From Paenibacillus agilis (GTDB taxonomy: Bacteria > Bacillota > Bacilli > Paenibacillales > Paenibacillaceae): 64,000 nucleotides of DNA. A program made the translations under genes and the position numbers. The notes beneath the pieces are model-generated. The model ran no database searches, was not told the DNA's origin, and saw only the letters and a program-made list of their open reading frames with translations. The stretch spans positions 2,192,074-2,256,073 of the forward strand of contig NZ_VNJK01000001.1 of NCBI RefSeq assembly GCF_007786455.1. Reading direction: 5' to 3'. Positions 19,606 through 27,230 of this stretch are shown in pieces. Position 1 is the stretch's first letter; every line of letters starts with the position of its first letter.

Positions 19606-19634
19606 AAAAAACCGACCTTCAGGGGAAGGCCGGT
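19606..19634 (-). terminator. ABC-F gene terminator
   Basis: On the minus strand CCGGCCTTC-CCCT-GAAGGTCGG followed by TTTTTT. Confidence 0.88.
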
Positions 19635-19672
19635 GTATAATCAATTATTTTAATCAAGCAGCATACCTTTCG

Positions 19673-21139
19673 TTACACTTTCTGAATCATCATCTTATCC
19701 TCAATTTCAAATACGATATCAGCAACGTTTTCTAACAAACGAACATCGTGTGAAATAAATAGGATTGTACCTGCGTAGTTTCTCATCATATTTTCCAGCG
19801 CTTCCACGGCTGGTAGATCAAGAAAGTTGCTTGGTTCGTCCATGAGCAAGATGTTATATCGCCCAAGCAGCATTTTAGCAAGTTGTAATTTAATGACTTC
19901 GCCTCCGCTTAATACAGACAGCGCTTTACGTATATCATGATGAGAGAATCCCATAGCTGCCAGTACGGCACGAATTTCCGATATCTGATAATCACAGTTA
20001 TCTACCATGAAGTCCATTACACCCTGATTACGGTCAAATTTATAACCGTTTTGAGCAAAGTAGCCAATTTGCGCTTTAGGAGATATCGTAATACCGTCTT
20101 CACGAGCTAGTATCATTTTGAAAAGTGTCGTCTTACCTGATCCGTTTGCACCCTTTATCGCAATCTTCGCACCCAATGGAAATTGAAAGCTCGTCTTTTC
20201 AAAAATGACCTTACTCCCATATTGTTTGCAGATATCTTTACCTGTAATAGGGAACGGATTGTGAAGTTCTAGCGCTTTGCTTAATCGGAACTGGATGTTA
20301 CGAATAACTTCGGGCGGTTTTATATCGCCAAGCTCTTTGATTCTATGCTCCATATTTTTAGCAGCATTGTGAAGCTTCTTCTGTTTACTGCCTGTCGGTT
20401 TTTGATGACTGAGACGTCCGCCGCTTTCAGTGCTGTTTTTCCGTGAAGCCCCCTTCGCTTTCTGTTCTATTTTCCGAGCTTGATTTCGCTTTTCGGTAAT
20501 GGCTTGTTCTAACCTTTCTCGTTCAGCAGCAACTTTCTTATATTGTGCCGCTTGTGCTTGACGTTCTTCATCCTTTTGCGCCAAGTATTCCGAATATCCG
20601 CCCCAATACTCAGTAATCTTGCCGTCTTTCAGCTCCCAAATCTTATCTACAACCTGATCAAGGAAGTAGCGGTCATGGCTAATGATGAGCAATGCGCCAG
20701 CATAATGTTTAAGCTGGTTAATTAAAAAGTCGATGCCAGCTCGATCTAAGTGGCATGTCGGTTCATCAGCAAAAATACCGTGCACCTCACTAGACAGTGC
20801 CTGTGCAATTTTTAGCCGTGTTTCTTCCCCGCCACTCCTATTTTCCGAATGAATGCAGTCAATTCCGAGCTTGCCCATTAAAGCATGATTCTTCACTTCA
20901 TGCACGATTATATCTTCCAACTGGGGAATATAAGTGAAATCAGCCTCTCGGACAATTTTTCCTTGCGGCAGCGTGATTTCGCCCAGTAATACTTTTAACA
21001 ATGTGCTCTTTCCTGCACCATTTGCGCCTACTAGACCGATACGATCGAACTCATAAAGTTCCAATTCGTCGATATCCAGTATATTGCGCCCCATATATTC
21101 TACATAAATGTCTTTTGCTTTTATCGATAAAGTCATCAT
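19673..21139 (-). CDS. ABC-F ribosome protection protein (antibiotic resistance type)
   Basis: A 488-residue twin-ATPase with no membrane segment, the size and layout of Msr/Vga/Lsa-type proteins that bind the ribosomal E site and dislodge macrolides, lincosamides, streptogramins or pleuromutilins. ABC1: Walker [10 protein letters not shown], signature [12 protein letters not shown], Walker B-like [12 protein letters not shown] (Cys where Asn or Ser is usual). ABC2: [32 protein letters not shown] and SHDVRLLE. The linker (about 185-275) is long, Lys/Gln/Arg-rich and helical ([20 protein letters not shown]), as expected for the drug-site-reaching interdomain arm. The drug range cannot be read from sequence. 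ATG 21139 or 21136; the second has better spacing from AAGGAGG. Expression is probably drug-inducible through the leader at 21143-21555. Confidence 0.9.
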   Translation of the reverse strand: MMTLSIKAKDIYVEYMGRNILDIDELELYEFDRIGLVGANGAGKSTLLKVLLGEITLPQGKIVREADFTYIPQLEDIIVHEVKNHALMGKLGIDCIHSENRSGGEETRLKIAQALSSEVHGIFADEPTCHLDRAGIDFLINQLKHYAGALLIISHDRYFLDQVVDKIWELKDGKITEYWGGYSEYLAQKDEERQAQAAQYKKVAAERERLEQAITEKRNQARKIEQKAKGASRKNSTESGGRLSHQKPTGSKQKKLHNAAKNMEHRIKELGDIKPPEVIRNIQFRLSKALELHNPFPITGKDICKQYGSKVIFEKTSFQFPLGAKIAIKGANGSGKTTLFKMILAREDGITISPKAQIGYFAQNGYKFDRNQGVMDFMVDNCDYQISEIRAVLAAMGFSHHDIRKALSVLSGGEVIKLQLAKMLLGRYNILLMDEPSNFLDLPAVEALENMMRNYAGTILFISHDVRLLENVADIVFEIEDKMMIQKV

Positions 21140-21142
21140 AAT

Positions 21143-21205
21143 ATCCTCCTTCAGAAATCGCAGTTTTCTGTTCGCAGGATAGCCTGCGATTTAAGAAGTG
21201 AGGAT
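21143..21205 (-). promoter_or_regulatory. Shine-Dalgarno-sequestering hairpin of the ABC-F gene
   Basis: On the minus strand, ATCCTC-A-CTTC (21195-21205), which begins at the stop codon of the leader peptide, is exactly complementary, apart from one bulged A, to GAAGGAGGAT (21143-21152), the ribosome binding site of the ABC-F gene. The stem is extended inward by a perfect 9-bp helix (AAATCGCAG with CTGCGATTT). An alternative helix CGCAGG/CCTGCG lies within it. This is the architecture of translational attenuation, as in erm-type leaders. Confidence 0.75.
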
Positions 21206-21237
21206 CAAATATAAATATACCAGTTCGGATATCGCAT
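21205..21237 (-). CDS. Leader peptide MRYPNWYIYI (10 aa) controlling the ABC-F gene
   Basis: A ten-codon frame with a strong ribosome binding site (AAAGGAG, eight bases before the ATG) whose stop codon touches the anti-Shine-Dalgarno strand of the downstream hairpin. A ribosome arrested on its last codons would cover that strand and free the ABC-F start site. The aromatic-rich tail WYIYI is a plausible arrest sequence. Inferred from layout; no known arrest motif was matched. Confidence 0.65.
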   Translation of the reverse strand: MRYPNWYIYI

Positions 21238-21287
21238 GTTACTAGCTCCTTTGCTTCGTTCAATTGTCTTCATTTATTGTTTTTGGC

Positions 21288-21330
21288 ACAAAAAAATACA
21301 GGTCCAAGTCACGAAGCGGGCTTAGATCTG
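21288..21330 (-). terminator. Terminator-like hairpin in the ABC-F leader
   Basis: Minus strand CAGATCTAAG and CTTGGACCTG (one mismatch, one wobble) around a 12-base loop, followed by TATTTTTTT. A tiny ATG-CAG-ATC-TAA frame overlaps the left arm, so a ribosome there could prevent the stem. A possible extended -10 (TGC-TATACT, 21362-21370) lies just upstream and could give a second start of transcription. Confidence 0.55.
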
Positions 21331-21423
21331 CATTTTATCACGAAAGAGAACTCACCGAAAAAGTATAGCAAACATGCTAACCAAGTCGAGATCTATGTCC
21401 TTCACGTTTAAAATAAGCAGCTC

Positions 21424-21445
21424 AAAAAAGCCCACGATACGCGGG
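21424..21445 (-). terminator. Upstream attenuator terminator in the ABC-F leader
   Basis: Minus strand CCCGCG-TAT-CGTGGG followed by CTTTTTTG. It follows the first leader peptide by about 26 bases. Longer competing pairings (AAAAAG with CTTTTT; GGAGAATTCCC) are possible. Confidence 0.6.
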
Positions 21446-21471
21446 AATTCTCCTTTTTGTGCGAGCTTATC

Positions 21472-21492
21472 TTAAATAACTGGAAAGAACAT
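21472..21492 (-). CDS. First leader peptide MFFPVI (6 aa)
   Basis: Six codons with AGGAGG ten bases upstream, directly after a good promoter and before a terminator hairpin. The size and position fit a ribosome-sensed attenuator peptide. Confidence 0.5.
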   Translation of the reverse strand: MFFPVI

Positions 21493-21526
21493 AAATGACG
21501 AGCCTCCTATTTGAAAAATATCTTTA

Positions 21527-21555
21527 ATGCTAACATTGACTACTTGGCTTGTCAA
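21527..21555 (-). promoter_or_regulatory. Promoter of the ABC-F leader
   Basis: Minus strand TTGACA (21550-21555), 17-base spacer, TAGCAT (21527-21532). Transcription would begin near 21520, giving a leader of about 380 bases. Confidence 0.65.
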
Positions 21556-21577
21556 TTCGGATGAAACCCTTTATTTG

Positions 21578-22252
21578 TTACTGGTCTGAGCCATCAAATT
21601 CATTATTGTTCATTTTCATCACCATGTAATCCCACTTCATTTCATTGAATAAAAGATGCCAGACCATACTGTTCGATTGCGAATGTGTATAGAATGATAA
21701 ACGTTCATAGAGCTGCTTAGCTCGTGGATTTTTACCAGAAACGTATAAGCTCAGCATGTCCAGCATTGGTTCTGTTTGCACAAAATGAAGCGCCCACTGC
21801 AATAACAGCTTTCCAACCCCCTTGCCCTGATGATCCGGATGGACAACAACGTCTTCAATATAACATTCCCCCATCTCAGGCTTATGCTTAAATACATGCA
21901 GCCCTATCAACATCTTAATCAGGTTCCATTTCCCAAACCTATTGAAATTTTTCCATGAAGACAGCTTCTGTTTGCGACCTTTGCGACCGTTGTTGTATTC
22001 ACCTCTCCACTTCACGGATATCGTTCCAATCACTTCTCCATCTTGCAGAGCAACCATTCTTCGACTTGCTGGATCAGTAGGAAAATGTTCAAATAGCTTC
22101 TCGAAAAATAGTGCAAGATCGTCATCACTCATCGTTGTGAGATGTTGAAATTTTCCGCGAAATACGTAAACAAGTAATCTGCTAACCTGTGGATAATACT
22201 TAGCCTGCATAGGTTCAATCGTGATAGGTGATTTCATCACGGTTGTATTCAT
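21578..22252 (-). CDS. GNAT-family N-acetyltransferase
   Basis: A 224-residue GNAT protein. The acetyl-CoA site is clear: ECYIEDVVVHPDHQGKGVGKLLLQWAL (Q/RxxGxG/A loop), followed by SLYVSGKNPRAKQLYERLSF, which carries the conserved Asn and Tyr. The N-terminal part (about 10-75) is the substrate side. AAGGAG lies seven bases before the ATG. The substrate is not evident; drugs, polyamines and ribosomal-protein N-termini are all possible. It is upstream of, and co-oriented with, the ABC-F gene but separated by that gene's own promoter, so the two need not be co-regulated. An inverted repeat at 22302-22320 marks its promoter. Confidence 0.85.
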   Translation of the reverse strand: MNTTVMKSPITIEPMQAKYYPQVSRLLVYVFRGKFQHLTTMSDDDLALFFEKLFEHFPTDPASRRMVALQDGEVIGTISVKWRGEYNNGRKGRKQKLSSWKNFNRFGKWNLIKMLIGLHVFKHKPEMGECYIEDVVVHPDHQGKGVGKLLLQWALHFVQTEPMLDMLSLYVSGKNPRAKQLYERLSFYTHSQSNSMVWHLLFNEMKWDYMVMKMNNNEFDGSDQ

Positions 22253-22301
22253 TTCGCATTCTCCTTATGTCCTTAATCACTTTTCTTAGCTCTAGATTAA
22301 G

Positions 22302-22320
22302 CTTTGACATAGTGTCAAGG
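22302..22320. promoter_or_regulatory. Inverted repeat at the GNAT promoter
   Basis: TTGACA and TGTCAA arms separated by TAG, with outer matches. The minus-strand TTGACA could be the -35 element. The compact symmetry resembles MerR-type operators, but no cognate regulator lies nearby. Confidence 0.4.
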
Positions 22321-22429
22321 TCAACCCCTATGTATGAGATGGACATCAATTATTCTGTTTAATGCTCTCTGTCGAAATAAACTGCAGCCCTATTTATAAA
22401 ATAAGAAGGTATTTCTTTAAAACAAAAAA

Positions 22430-22447
22430 ACCGCGCAGCTACGCGGT
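22430..22447 (-). terminator. Terminator of the ArsR-type/small membrane protein operon
   Basis: ACCGCG-CAGCTA-CGCGGT stem with a run of seven T on the minus strand. Closely similar to the hairpin at 13893-13912. Confidence 0.85.
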
Positions 22448-22479
22448 TCCATTGTATGTATATTATTGTAGACTGCCAT

Positions 22480-22758
22480 TTAATCTACTTCTTTAAGCAC
22501 CTTTTCAATCGAAGTGACGCGACGGTTAATCTGAAATTGCTCTGCCAGCAATTTCTCTTGGCCTGCTTTTAACTCTTGCTGCAATCGAGTGAAATTTTCC
22601 AAAAGCTTACGGTAATCCTCATCTCTATCGATCATGGACGCACTCGCTTTTTTCAAATGCTTTGAACTATACTTCGCGTATACAAAATAAAATAACAGTG
22701 CCATAATCGAAAATAAGAAACCAAAACTCACCAAGAAACCCAACCATTTATCATCCAT
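22480..22758 (-). CDS. Small membrane protein with C-terminal coiled coil
   Basis: A 92-residue protein with one N-terminal transmembrane helix (about 6-27, FLVSFGFLFSIMALLFYFVY) and a charged cytoplasmic coiled-coil tail (DEDYRKLLENFTRLQQELKA onward). The ATG at 22758 is preceded by AGGAGG; an upstream frame extension to 22797 lacks one. It is co-transcribed with the ArsR-type regulator that precedes it (about 48 bases apart), an arrangement resembling B. subtilis YvlB/YxxD-type small operons, but no function can be assigned. Confidence 0.65.
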   Translation of the reverse strand: MDDKWLGFLVSFGFLFSIMALLFYFVYAKYSSKHLKKASASMIDRDEDYRKLLENFTRLQQELKAGQEKLLAEQFQINRRVTSIEKVLKEVD

Positions 22759-22806
22759 TATAAATCCTCCTAAGTATGTGTATGCGTTGAATTCCATCTA
22801 CTTTAT

Positions 22807-23106
22807 TTATAAGCCTTTAACCGCTTCTGCAATCGTCTGTGGAGTTAAATGAAAATTAAAATCTGTTAATTCGAAATACTTCACCGCTTTGCCATCCTCG
22901 GACAACTCCAGGTTGCCGATAACCAATCCTCCTTTCTCTAAACGTTGCAAATGCATGTATAGCAATGGTCGACTGATGCCTACTTCTCTAGCAAGCTCAC
23001 TTACATACTTTCGCTTTCCGTGCAAAGAGGCGATGATCTTTAGTCGAATTGGATTGGCCAGCGCTTCAAAAAGAAACAGCCACTCTTGTTCGCTTGTTTT
23101 CATCAT
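22807..23106 (-). CDS. ArsR-type winged-helix regulator
   Basis: About 99 residues. The DNA-binding core reads FEALANPIRLKIIASLHGKR, KYVSELAREVGISRPLLYMH and LQRLEKGGLVIGN, the layout of ArsR/HxlR-like regulators, without the metal-binding ELCVCDL motif, so it is probably not a metal sensor. The ATG at 23106 (GGAG six bases upstream) is preferred to the TTG at 23118. A 32-bp inverted repeat immediately upstream is the likely autoregulatory operator. It co-occurs with the small membrane coiled-coil protein downstream. Confidence 0.8.
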   Translation of the reverse strand: MMKTSEQEWLFLFEALANPIRLKIIASLHGKRKYVSELAREVGISRPLLYMHLQRLEKGGLVIGNLELSEDGKAVKYFELTDFNFHLTPQTIAEAVKGL

Positions 23107-23131
23107 GCATTGCTCCAATTTTATTTATTAA

Positions 23132-23163
23132 CTTACACCTGTCATATATTTCTGACATGTAAG
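23132..23163. promoter_or_regulatory. Operator-like inverted repeat upstream of the ArsR-type gene
   Basis: CTTACA-C-CTGTCA and TGACA-TGTAAG arms separated by eight A/T-rich bases, 26 bases before the start codon. Confidence 0.65.
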
Positions 23164-23273
23164 AATATTATTACACACGAATATGTTTGTCAATACATAC
23201 CAATGAATATATTCCAAATTATTTTTACTTTGAATTAGCTCTTGGTTAATCCCTTATTTATGTGCTCTAAAAG

Positions 23274-23306
23274 AAAAAAGTGCGATGCTTAATGACATCG
23301 CACTTT
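23274..23306 (-). terminator. Terminator after the second solute-binding protein gene
   Basis: Minus strand AAAGTGCGATG-TCATTAAG-CATCGCACTTT followed by TTTCTTTT. Confidence 0.88.
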
Positions 23307-23381
23307 CTAAAATATAGTTTGGTTACAAAACATGAACAAATTATTGATTATCCTTGCTTCATTGTACTTCACACTATTTTG

Positions 23382-24743
23382 CTATTCTTTCTTGCGAATA
23401 AGATCCAGCTCTATTTGCGCTTGCTGCTCCAACTCTACTATCGCCTGAACCAATGACTTCTTTTCGTCGATTACAGCATGCAGTGCCTCATTCAGCATCG
23501 GCTCATATGCTTCATAGAAGCCATCTGGAATATTCTTTTTCCATTGCTCATTGACCCGGTGCTTCGCTGGCTTCAGCATGTAGAGAATTTCCGCACCTCT
23601 TTCCAAGCTACGTGGAATATGTCCTGTTCGTGCTGGAAGATCGCTTCTCCCCGTACGGGATATAATTTTCGCCATCTCCGGACCATTCACAAACTTTACG
23701 AACTCCCAAGCCTCTTGTTTATTCGTCGAATCTGCAGCAATCGCAATAATTTGAGTTGCATTAGTCGTCATGGACTCATCTGCACGCGTTGGATCGATCG
23801 GGACTGTAACCATGCCCCAATTCAGCTTGGAAGACTCTCCGATGTATGCAGCAAAGGACGCATCATTGATGATCATTGGGATGTTTCCATTCACAAATTG
23901 ATTCATCGCCATCATATATCGTGATCCCGGATCTCCGCTCTGCTCCGGCGGCCTTACCGATACCGCATTTCCTTGAATCGCATCTACCGTAAGCTGAAAC
24001 GCTTGCTTCCAGCCTTCGGACTGAAGCATTACTTTTTTCCCTTCCGCGTCGAACAACTGCAAGCCCATCGTAGCTGCGATTCCCCACAACACATCAGAAG
24101 CTTGATTATCCATCAAGCCGTATAATACTTCCTTATCCGCCTTGTCGTTATGGAATAGGGAAGCTAGTTCAAATAGTTCCTTCCACTGCATGCTGTTGAT
24201 CGGCGGATCAATATGTTTCTCTTTGAACATATCCACGTTGTAGTAGAGAAACCGAGCATTGAGCACCGGAGCAAGTCCAAATAGAGAGCTATTCCCCCGC
24301 ATGCGCAGCATGTCGATCAAACCAGGAGCATAGCTATTCAAATCAAATTGTTCCTGCTTAATAATCGGTTCCAGATGATGTAACTTGCCTAAGCTGGCTA
24401 AGTGGTCGTATTCATCTTGATTCAAAACGAGCAAGTCTGGCTTCTGTTGTTCTAGCATGCGTTTCAGCTTATCTGATGGGCTTGCATGTTCCGATTCGCT
24501 GTTCCCTTCTTCTGTTGATCGAATGATTTCGAATTCAATATTTGGATATTTACTGTTAAACAATTTGCCGTACTTGTTATGGAAATCCTCTACATAAGGA
24601 TAATACACCTTCAGCTTGCCTTTGCTTTTACTATTAGCGCTTAGCTCGTCCGATTCGGAGTTATTTCCAAAGCACCCGCTTATGAAAATGACGCTGCCAA
24701 GCAGAAGAATCACAGCTGCATAACGTTTCCGTATTCGCCTCAT
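23382..24743 (-). CDS. Extracellular solute-binding lipoprotein (family 1), paralog B
   Basis: A 453-residue lipoprotein: lipobox FISGCFG with Cys24, a Ser/Asn/Lys-rich linker, then a two-lobe family 1 solute-binding fold (KLKVYYPYVEDFHNKYGKLF, KPDLLVLNQDEYDHLASLGK, WEFVKFVNGPEMAKIISRTG). These proteins normally hand sugars to ABC permeases. No permease or ATPase gene lies in the neighbourhood; instead it is paired with a paralog (24795-26165) sharing the same block order (EPIIKQEQFDLNSY against EPIIAQEQFDLEGY). Both lie downstream of an ECF sigma/anti-sigma set. A signalling or stress-related role is possible. The ATG at 24743 has only a tight GAGG, so the start could differ by a few codons. 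Confidence 0.88.
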   Translation of the reverse strand: MRRIRKRYAAVILLLGSVIFISGCFGNNSESDELSANSKSKGKLKVYYPYVEDFHNKYGKLFNSKYPNIEFEIIRSTEEGNSESEHASPSDKLKRMLEQQKPDLLVLNQDEYDHLASLGKLHHLEPIIKQEQFDLNSYAPGLIDMLRMRGNSSLFGLAPVLNARFLYYNVDMFKEKHIDPPINSMQWKELFELASLFHNDKADKEVLYGLMDNQASDVLWGIAATMGLQLFDAEGKKVMLQSEGWKQAFQLTVDAIQGNAVSVRPPEQSGDPGSRYMMAMNQFVNGNIPMIINDASFAAYIGESSKLNWGMVTVPIDPTRADESMTTNATQIIAIAADSTNKQEAWEFVKFVNGPEMAKIISRTGRSDLPARTGHIPRSLERGAEILYMLKPAKHRVNEQWKKNIPDGFYEAYEPMLNEALHAVIDEKKSLVQAIVELEQQAQIELDLIRKKE

Positions 24744-24794
24744 TACCTCGCTTCACACTCCCTTACTTTCCCTGTTTCTTATGCAACGAATTTT

Positions 24795-26165
24795 CTATTT
24801 CTTGCTGGCTCCGCTGCCATGGCGTGCATTTTGAAGTGCTGCCTGTGCTTGCTGCTGCAATTGTGCCAAAGCTTCATCTACCGTTTTCTTATTTTCAATG
24901 ATGTCCCGTAATACTTTTTCCCGTAGTTGTGCATACTCGCCGTTGAACTCGTTAGGAATTTGCTTTGCTGCATACTCAAATTTTTGGTTTTTTATTTGTA
25001 AATCATATAAAGCCTCTGTGCTCTTGCCTTGAATCGACTTGATATATCCCGTTCTCGTCGGCAGCTTATAGTAAAGAGAGGAACTTGCTTTCGCCATCTC
25101 TGGTCCGTTGACATACTTGATGAATTCCCAAGCTGCTCGCTTATTGCTGGATTTCTCGTTAATGACGAAATAATCGTACACCGTTGCACTTGATGTTTCA
25201 TTTGGGTGAGCAGGGTTTATAGGGGCAGGTACGAATCCCCAATCCATCTTACTCGCCTTTTTATTTCTCGGATCGTTTAACTGGTGAATGAAATCTGTTC
25301 CACCAATAGTCATGGCAGCGTTCCCTTGTAAGAAAAGATTGTTGGCTGGGAGCCAATTCGCAGGATCTTCCCACTTTCGAACTTGCAGAACGTCGGTACG
25401 GATCGCATCTGTTACCAACTGATAGGCTTGTTTCCAGCCGTCTGATTCGACTAGGACTTTTTCCCCTTTGGCATCAAACAGCTGCAGGCTCCATGCATTC
25501 GCTATACGATACAGCATCTGTTCTACGTTTTCAGAGCCAGCATATAGCCCAGGCATTCCCGTATTTTCAAACCGAGCGGCTAAATCGAATAGTTCCTCCC
25601 AGCTTATACCGACTTTTGGCAGTTCAATTGCATGCCTTTCGAATAACTCCGAATTATAGTAAATCACTTCCGTGCGGAAATGCGGTGCTAGCCCATATAG
25701 CATGCCACCACCTTTTTCTCTCACCATATCGATTAAACCAACCATATATCCTTCCAGATCAAATTGTTCCTGCGCAATAATTGGCTCTAAATTATATAAT
25801 TTGCCGTCTATTGCATACTTCTCATAGTCATTGGGCGCTAGAATTAGCACATCTGGCTGCTGCTCATCAATCAGCTTTGTTAGCAGCGTCTCATCATTTC
25901 CGTCCGTTTTACTATGTTGTTGGAACAAATCCTTGGTTTCAACCACTTCGATGTCGATGTTCGGAAATTGCAGCGAAAATGCATTTCCATATTCCTGAAA
26001 GAAATAATTTTCTTCATAAGTAAGAACTTTTAGTGTGCCTTTCCCATCCTTATCGAGCTCTTCTAGCACGGCTTCCGAACCGAAGCATCCACTTAATAGA
26101 GCCATGATGCTCAGCAAAAGTACACCTTTCTTCCAAAGTCTTGTTACTAGCAGTTCACCTTCCAT
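24795..26165 (-). CDS. Extracellular solute-binding lipoprotein (family 1), paralog A
   Basis: A 456-residue lipoprotein with lipobox LLSGCFG (Cys at about 27) and a family 1 solute-binding fold: LKVLTYEENYFFQEYGNAFS, QQPDVLILAPNDYEKYAIDG, MLYGLAPHFRTEVIYYNSEL and AWEFIKYVNGPEMAKASSSL. It ends in a helical Gln/Ala-rich tail (EALAQLQQQAQAALQNAR). Paralog of the next gene, 51 bases downstream. The ATG at 26165 follows GGGAG. A terminator (26197-26229) separates it from the secreted protein gene upstream, so it may have its own promoter or depend on read-through. Orphan with respect to ABC permeases in this window. Confidence 0.88.
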   Translation of the reverse strand: MEGELLVTRLWKKGVLLLSIMALLSGCFGSEAVLEELDKDGKGTLKVLTYEENYFFQEYGNAFSLQFPNIDIEVVETKDLFQQHSKTDGNDETLLTKLIDEQQPDVLILAPNDYEKYAIDGKLYNLEPIIAQEQFDLEGYMVGLIDMVREKGGGMLYGLAPHFRTEVIYYNSELFERHAIELPKVGISWEELFDLAARFENTGMPGLYAGSENVEQMLYRIANAWSLQLFDAKGEKVLVESDGWKQAYQLVTDAIRTDVLQVRKWEDPANWLPANNLFLQGNAAMTIGGTDFIHQLNDPRNKKASKMDWGFVPAPINPAHPNETSSATVYDYFVINEKSSNKRAAWEFIKYVNGPEMAKASSSLYYKLPTRTGYIKSIQGKSTEALYDLQIKNQKFEYAAKQIPNEFNGEYAQLREKVLRDIIENKKTVDEALAQLQQQAQAALQNARHGSGASKK

Positions 26166-26196
26166 CTAATCTCCCAATCTCCTTTGCTTGCGTGAT

Positions 26197-26229
26197 AAAA
26201 GCTGCCGACAACCTTGAACCGGCAGCTTT
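26197..26229 (-). terminator. Terminator between the secreted protein gene and the solute-binding genes
   Basis: AAAAGCTGCCG and CGGCAGCTTT arms, loop ACAACCTTGAAC, T run on the minus strand. Confidence 0.85.
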
Positions 26230-26276
26230 GAAGATCACTCGCACATTCTGTATGCTACTTACTAACAAGAACAGAG

Positions 26277-27041
26277 CTATTTTCTAATCATCGTCTTGGC
26301 AAGCTCGATAAGCTCGTCCTTCGTTAATGGATTTCCGGGATTTGTGGATATTTCGTATGTCATTCCTTTTTCCGTCCAATAGAGTTGATTGCGCAAAATT
26401 TTCCCGTACTTCTTTCTATCCTCTTCACTATAGCTATCTACAGACTTGTAGCGGTATGTTTTTGAATCCTTCATTGGGAAAGAATTCGTTTGCATTTGAA
26501 AAATAATATTGTCTTTCCCAGTTGCGTACTCCAACTTGATTTGTCCCGCTTCCGTCCACTCCATCTTTTTGGAATATACAACTTTACCTTTGCCCTCGGC
26601 TTTTACTTTTGCCTCGAACGCCTTGTTGTCTAACGAATTCTGAATTTCGCCTTTAACAAAAGAATAGCCTTCTGGCATACTCTGTGGCTCAACTACAACG
26701 GGTCCCTTTAATCTAGATGTCCATTTCTCGTAGTCTTCGTATGTTTTGAATGTTGGGAAATTCACATAATAAAGAAATTCACTTCCCCCATTCAATGCCT
26801 TATCGCTAACATAGAGTAGATAGACTTCCCCAGGTTTATTTGTTTTTAATTTCACTATTCTTGCTTTTTCAGCCTCGATCATTTTCTTTTTCTCCGCAGC
26901 AGTCGGAGCTTTCGCTATTGTTGTATTGATTGTGTTGCCTCCGAACAATGGGGCTGTAGTTGCCTGAGCCGCATTATTAATAGAACCTAGAAGCAGCATG
27001 CTACTCAGCGTAGCGATTGCAAATTTCGTCGTATGTTTCAT
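26277..27041 (-). CDS. Secreted protein, possibly DUF4367-like
   Basis: A 254-residue protein with a Sec signal peptide (MKHTTKF, hydrophobic stretch, probable cleavage after AQA at about 27). The mature part has a KLKTNKPGEVYLLYVSDKAL strand region and a C-terminal block EKGMTYEISTNPGNPLTKDE followed by LIELAKTMIR, which resembles the end of DUF4367 domains often found fused to or beside anti-sigma factors. It lies directly downstream of the ECF sigma/DUF4179 pair, separated by a hairpin at 27181-27225. Function unknown; an envelope-stress target or a modulator of the anti-sigma factor is plausible. Confidence 0.6.
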   Translation of the reverse strand: MKHTTKFAIATLSSMLLLGSINNAAQATTAPLFGGNTINTTIAKAPTAAEKKKMIEAEKARIVKLKTNKPGEVYLLYVSDKALNGGSEFLYYVNFPTFKTYEDYEKWTSRLKGPVVVEPQSMPEGYSFVKGEIQNSLDNKAFEAKVKAEGKGKVVYSKKMEWTEAGQIKLEYATGKDNIIFQMQTNSFPMKDSKTYRYKSVDSYSEEDRKKYGKILRNQLYWTEKGMTYEISTNPGNPLTKDELIELAKTMIRK

Positions 27042-27180
27042 TGAATATTACTCCTCTCTATTTAAACGAATGATCGATGGTATCAGGCCGCACTTCCGTG
27101 TTATTGGGATCCCTTTGCGCAAGCCTCTATCTTATAAACACATCCCATTTCTTTTTGGTTCACTAATTAGGTTCGGAATG

Positions 27181-27225
27181 AAAAAATGCTGCCCAACTCG
27201 TCATATCATGACGCGGACAGCATTT
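27181..27225 (-). terminator. Hairpin after the DUF4179 gene
   Basis: Minus strand AAATGCTG ... CAGCATTTTTTC with an inner GTCAT/ATGAC stem. Confidence 0.75.
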
Positions 27226-27230
27226 ATGAG

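Noticed and set aside
23478-23924. A 148-codon plus-strand frame inside a solute-binding protein gene
   Set aside because: Antisense shadow; the minus-strand gene has lipobox, full family motifs and normal length.
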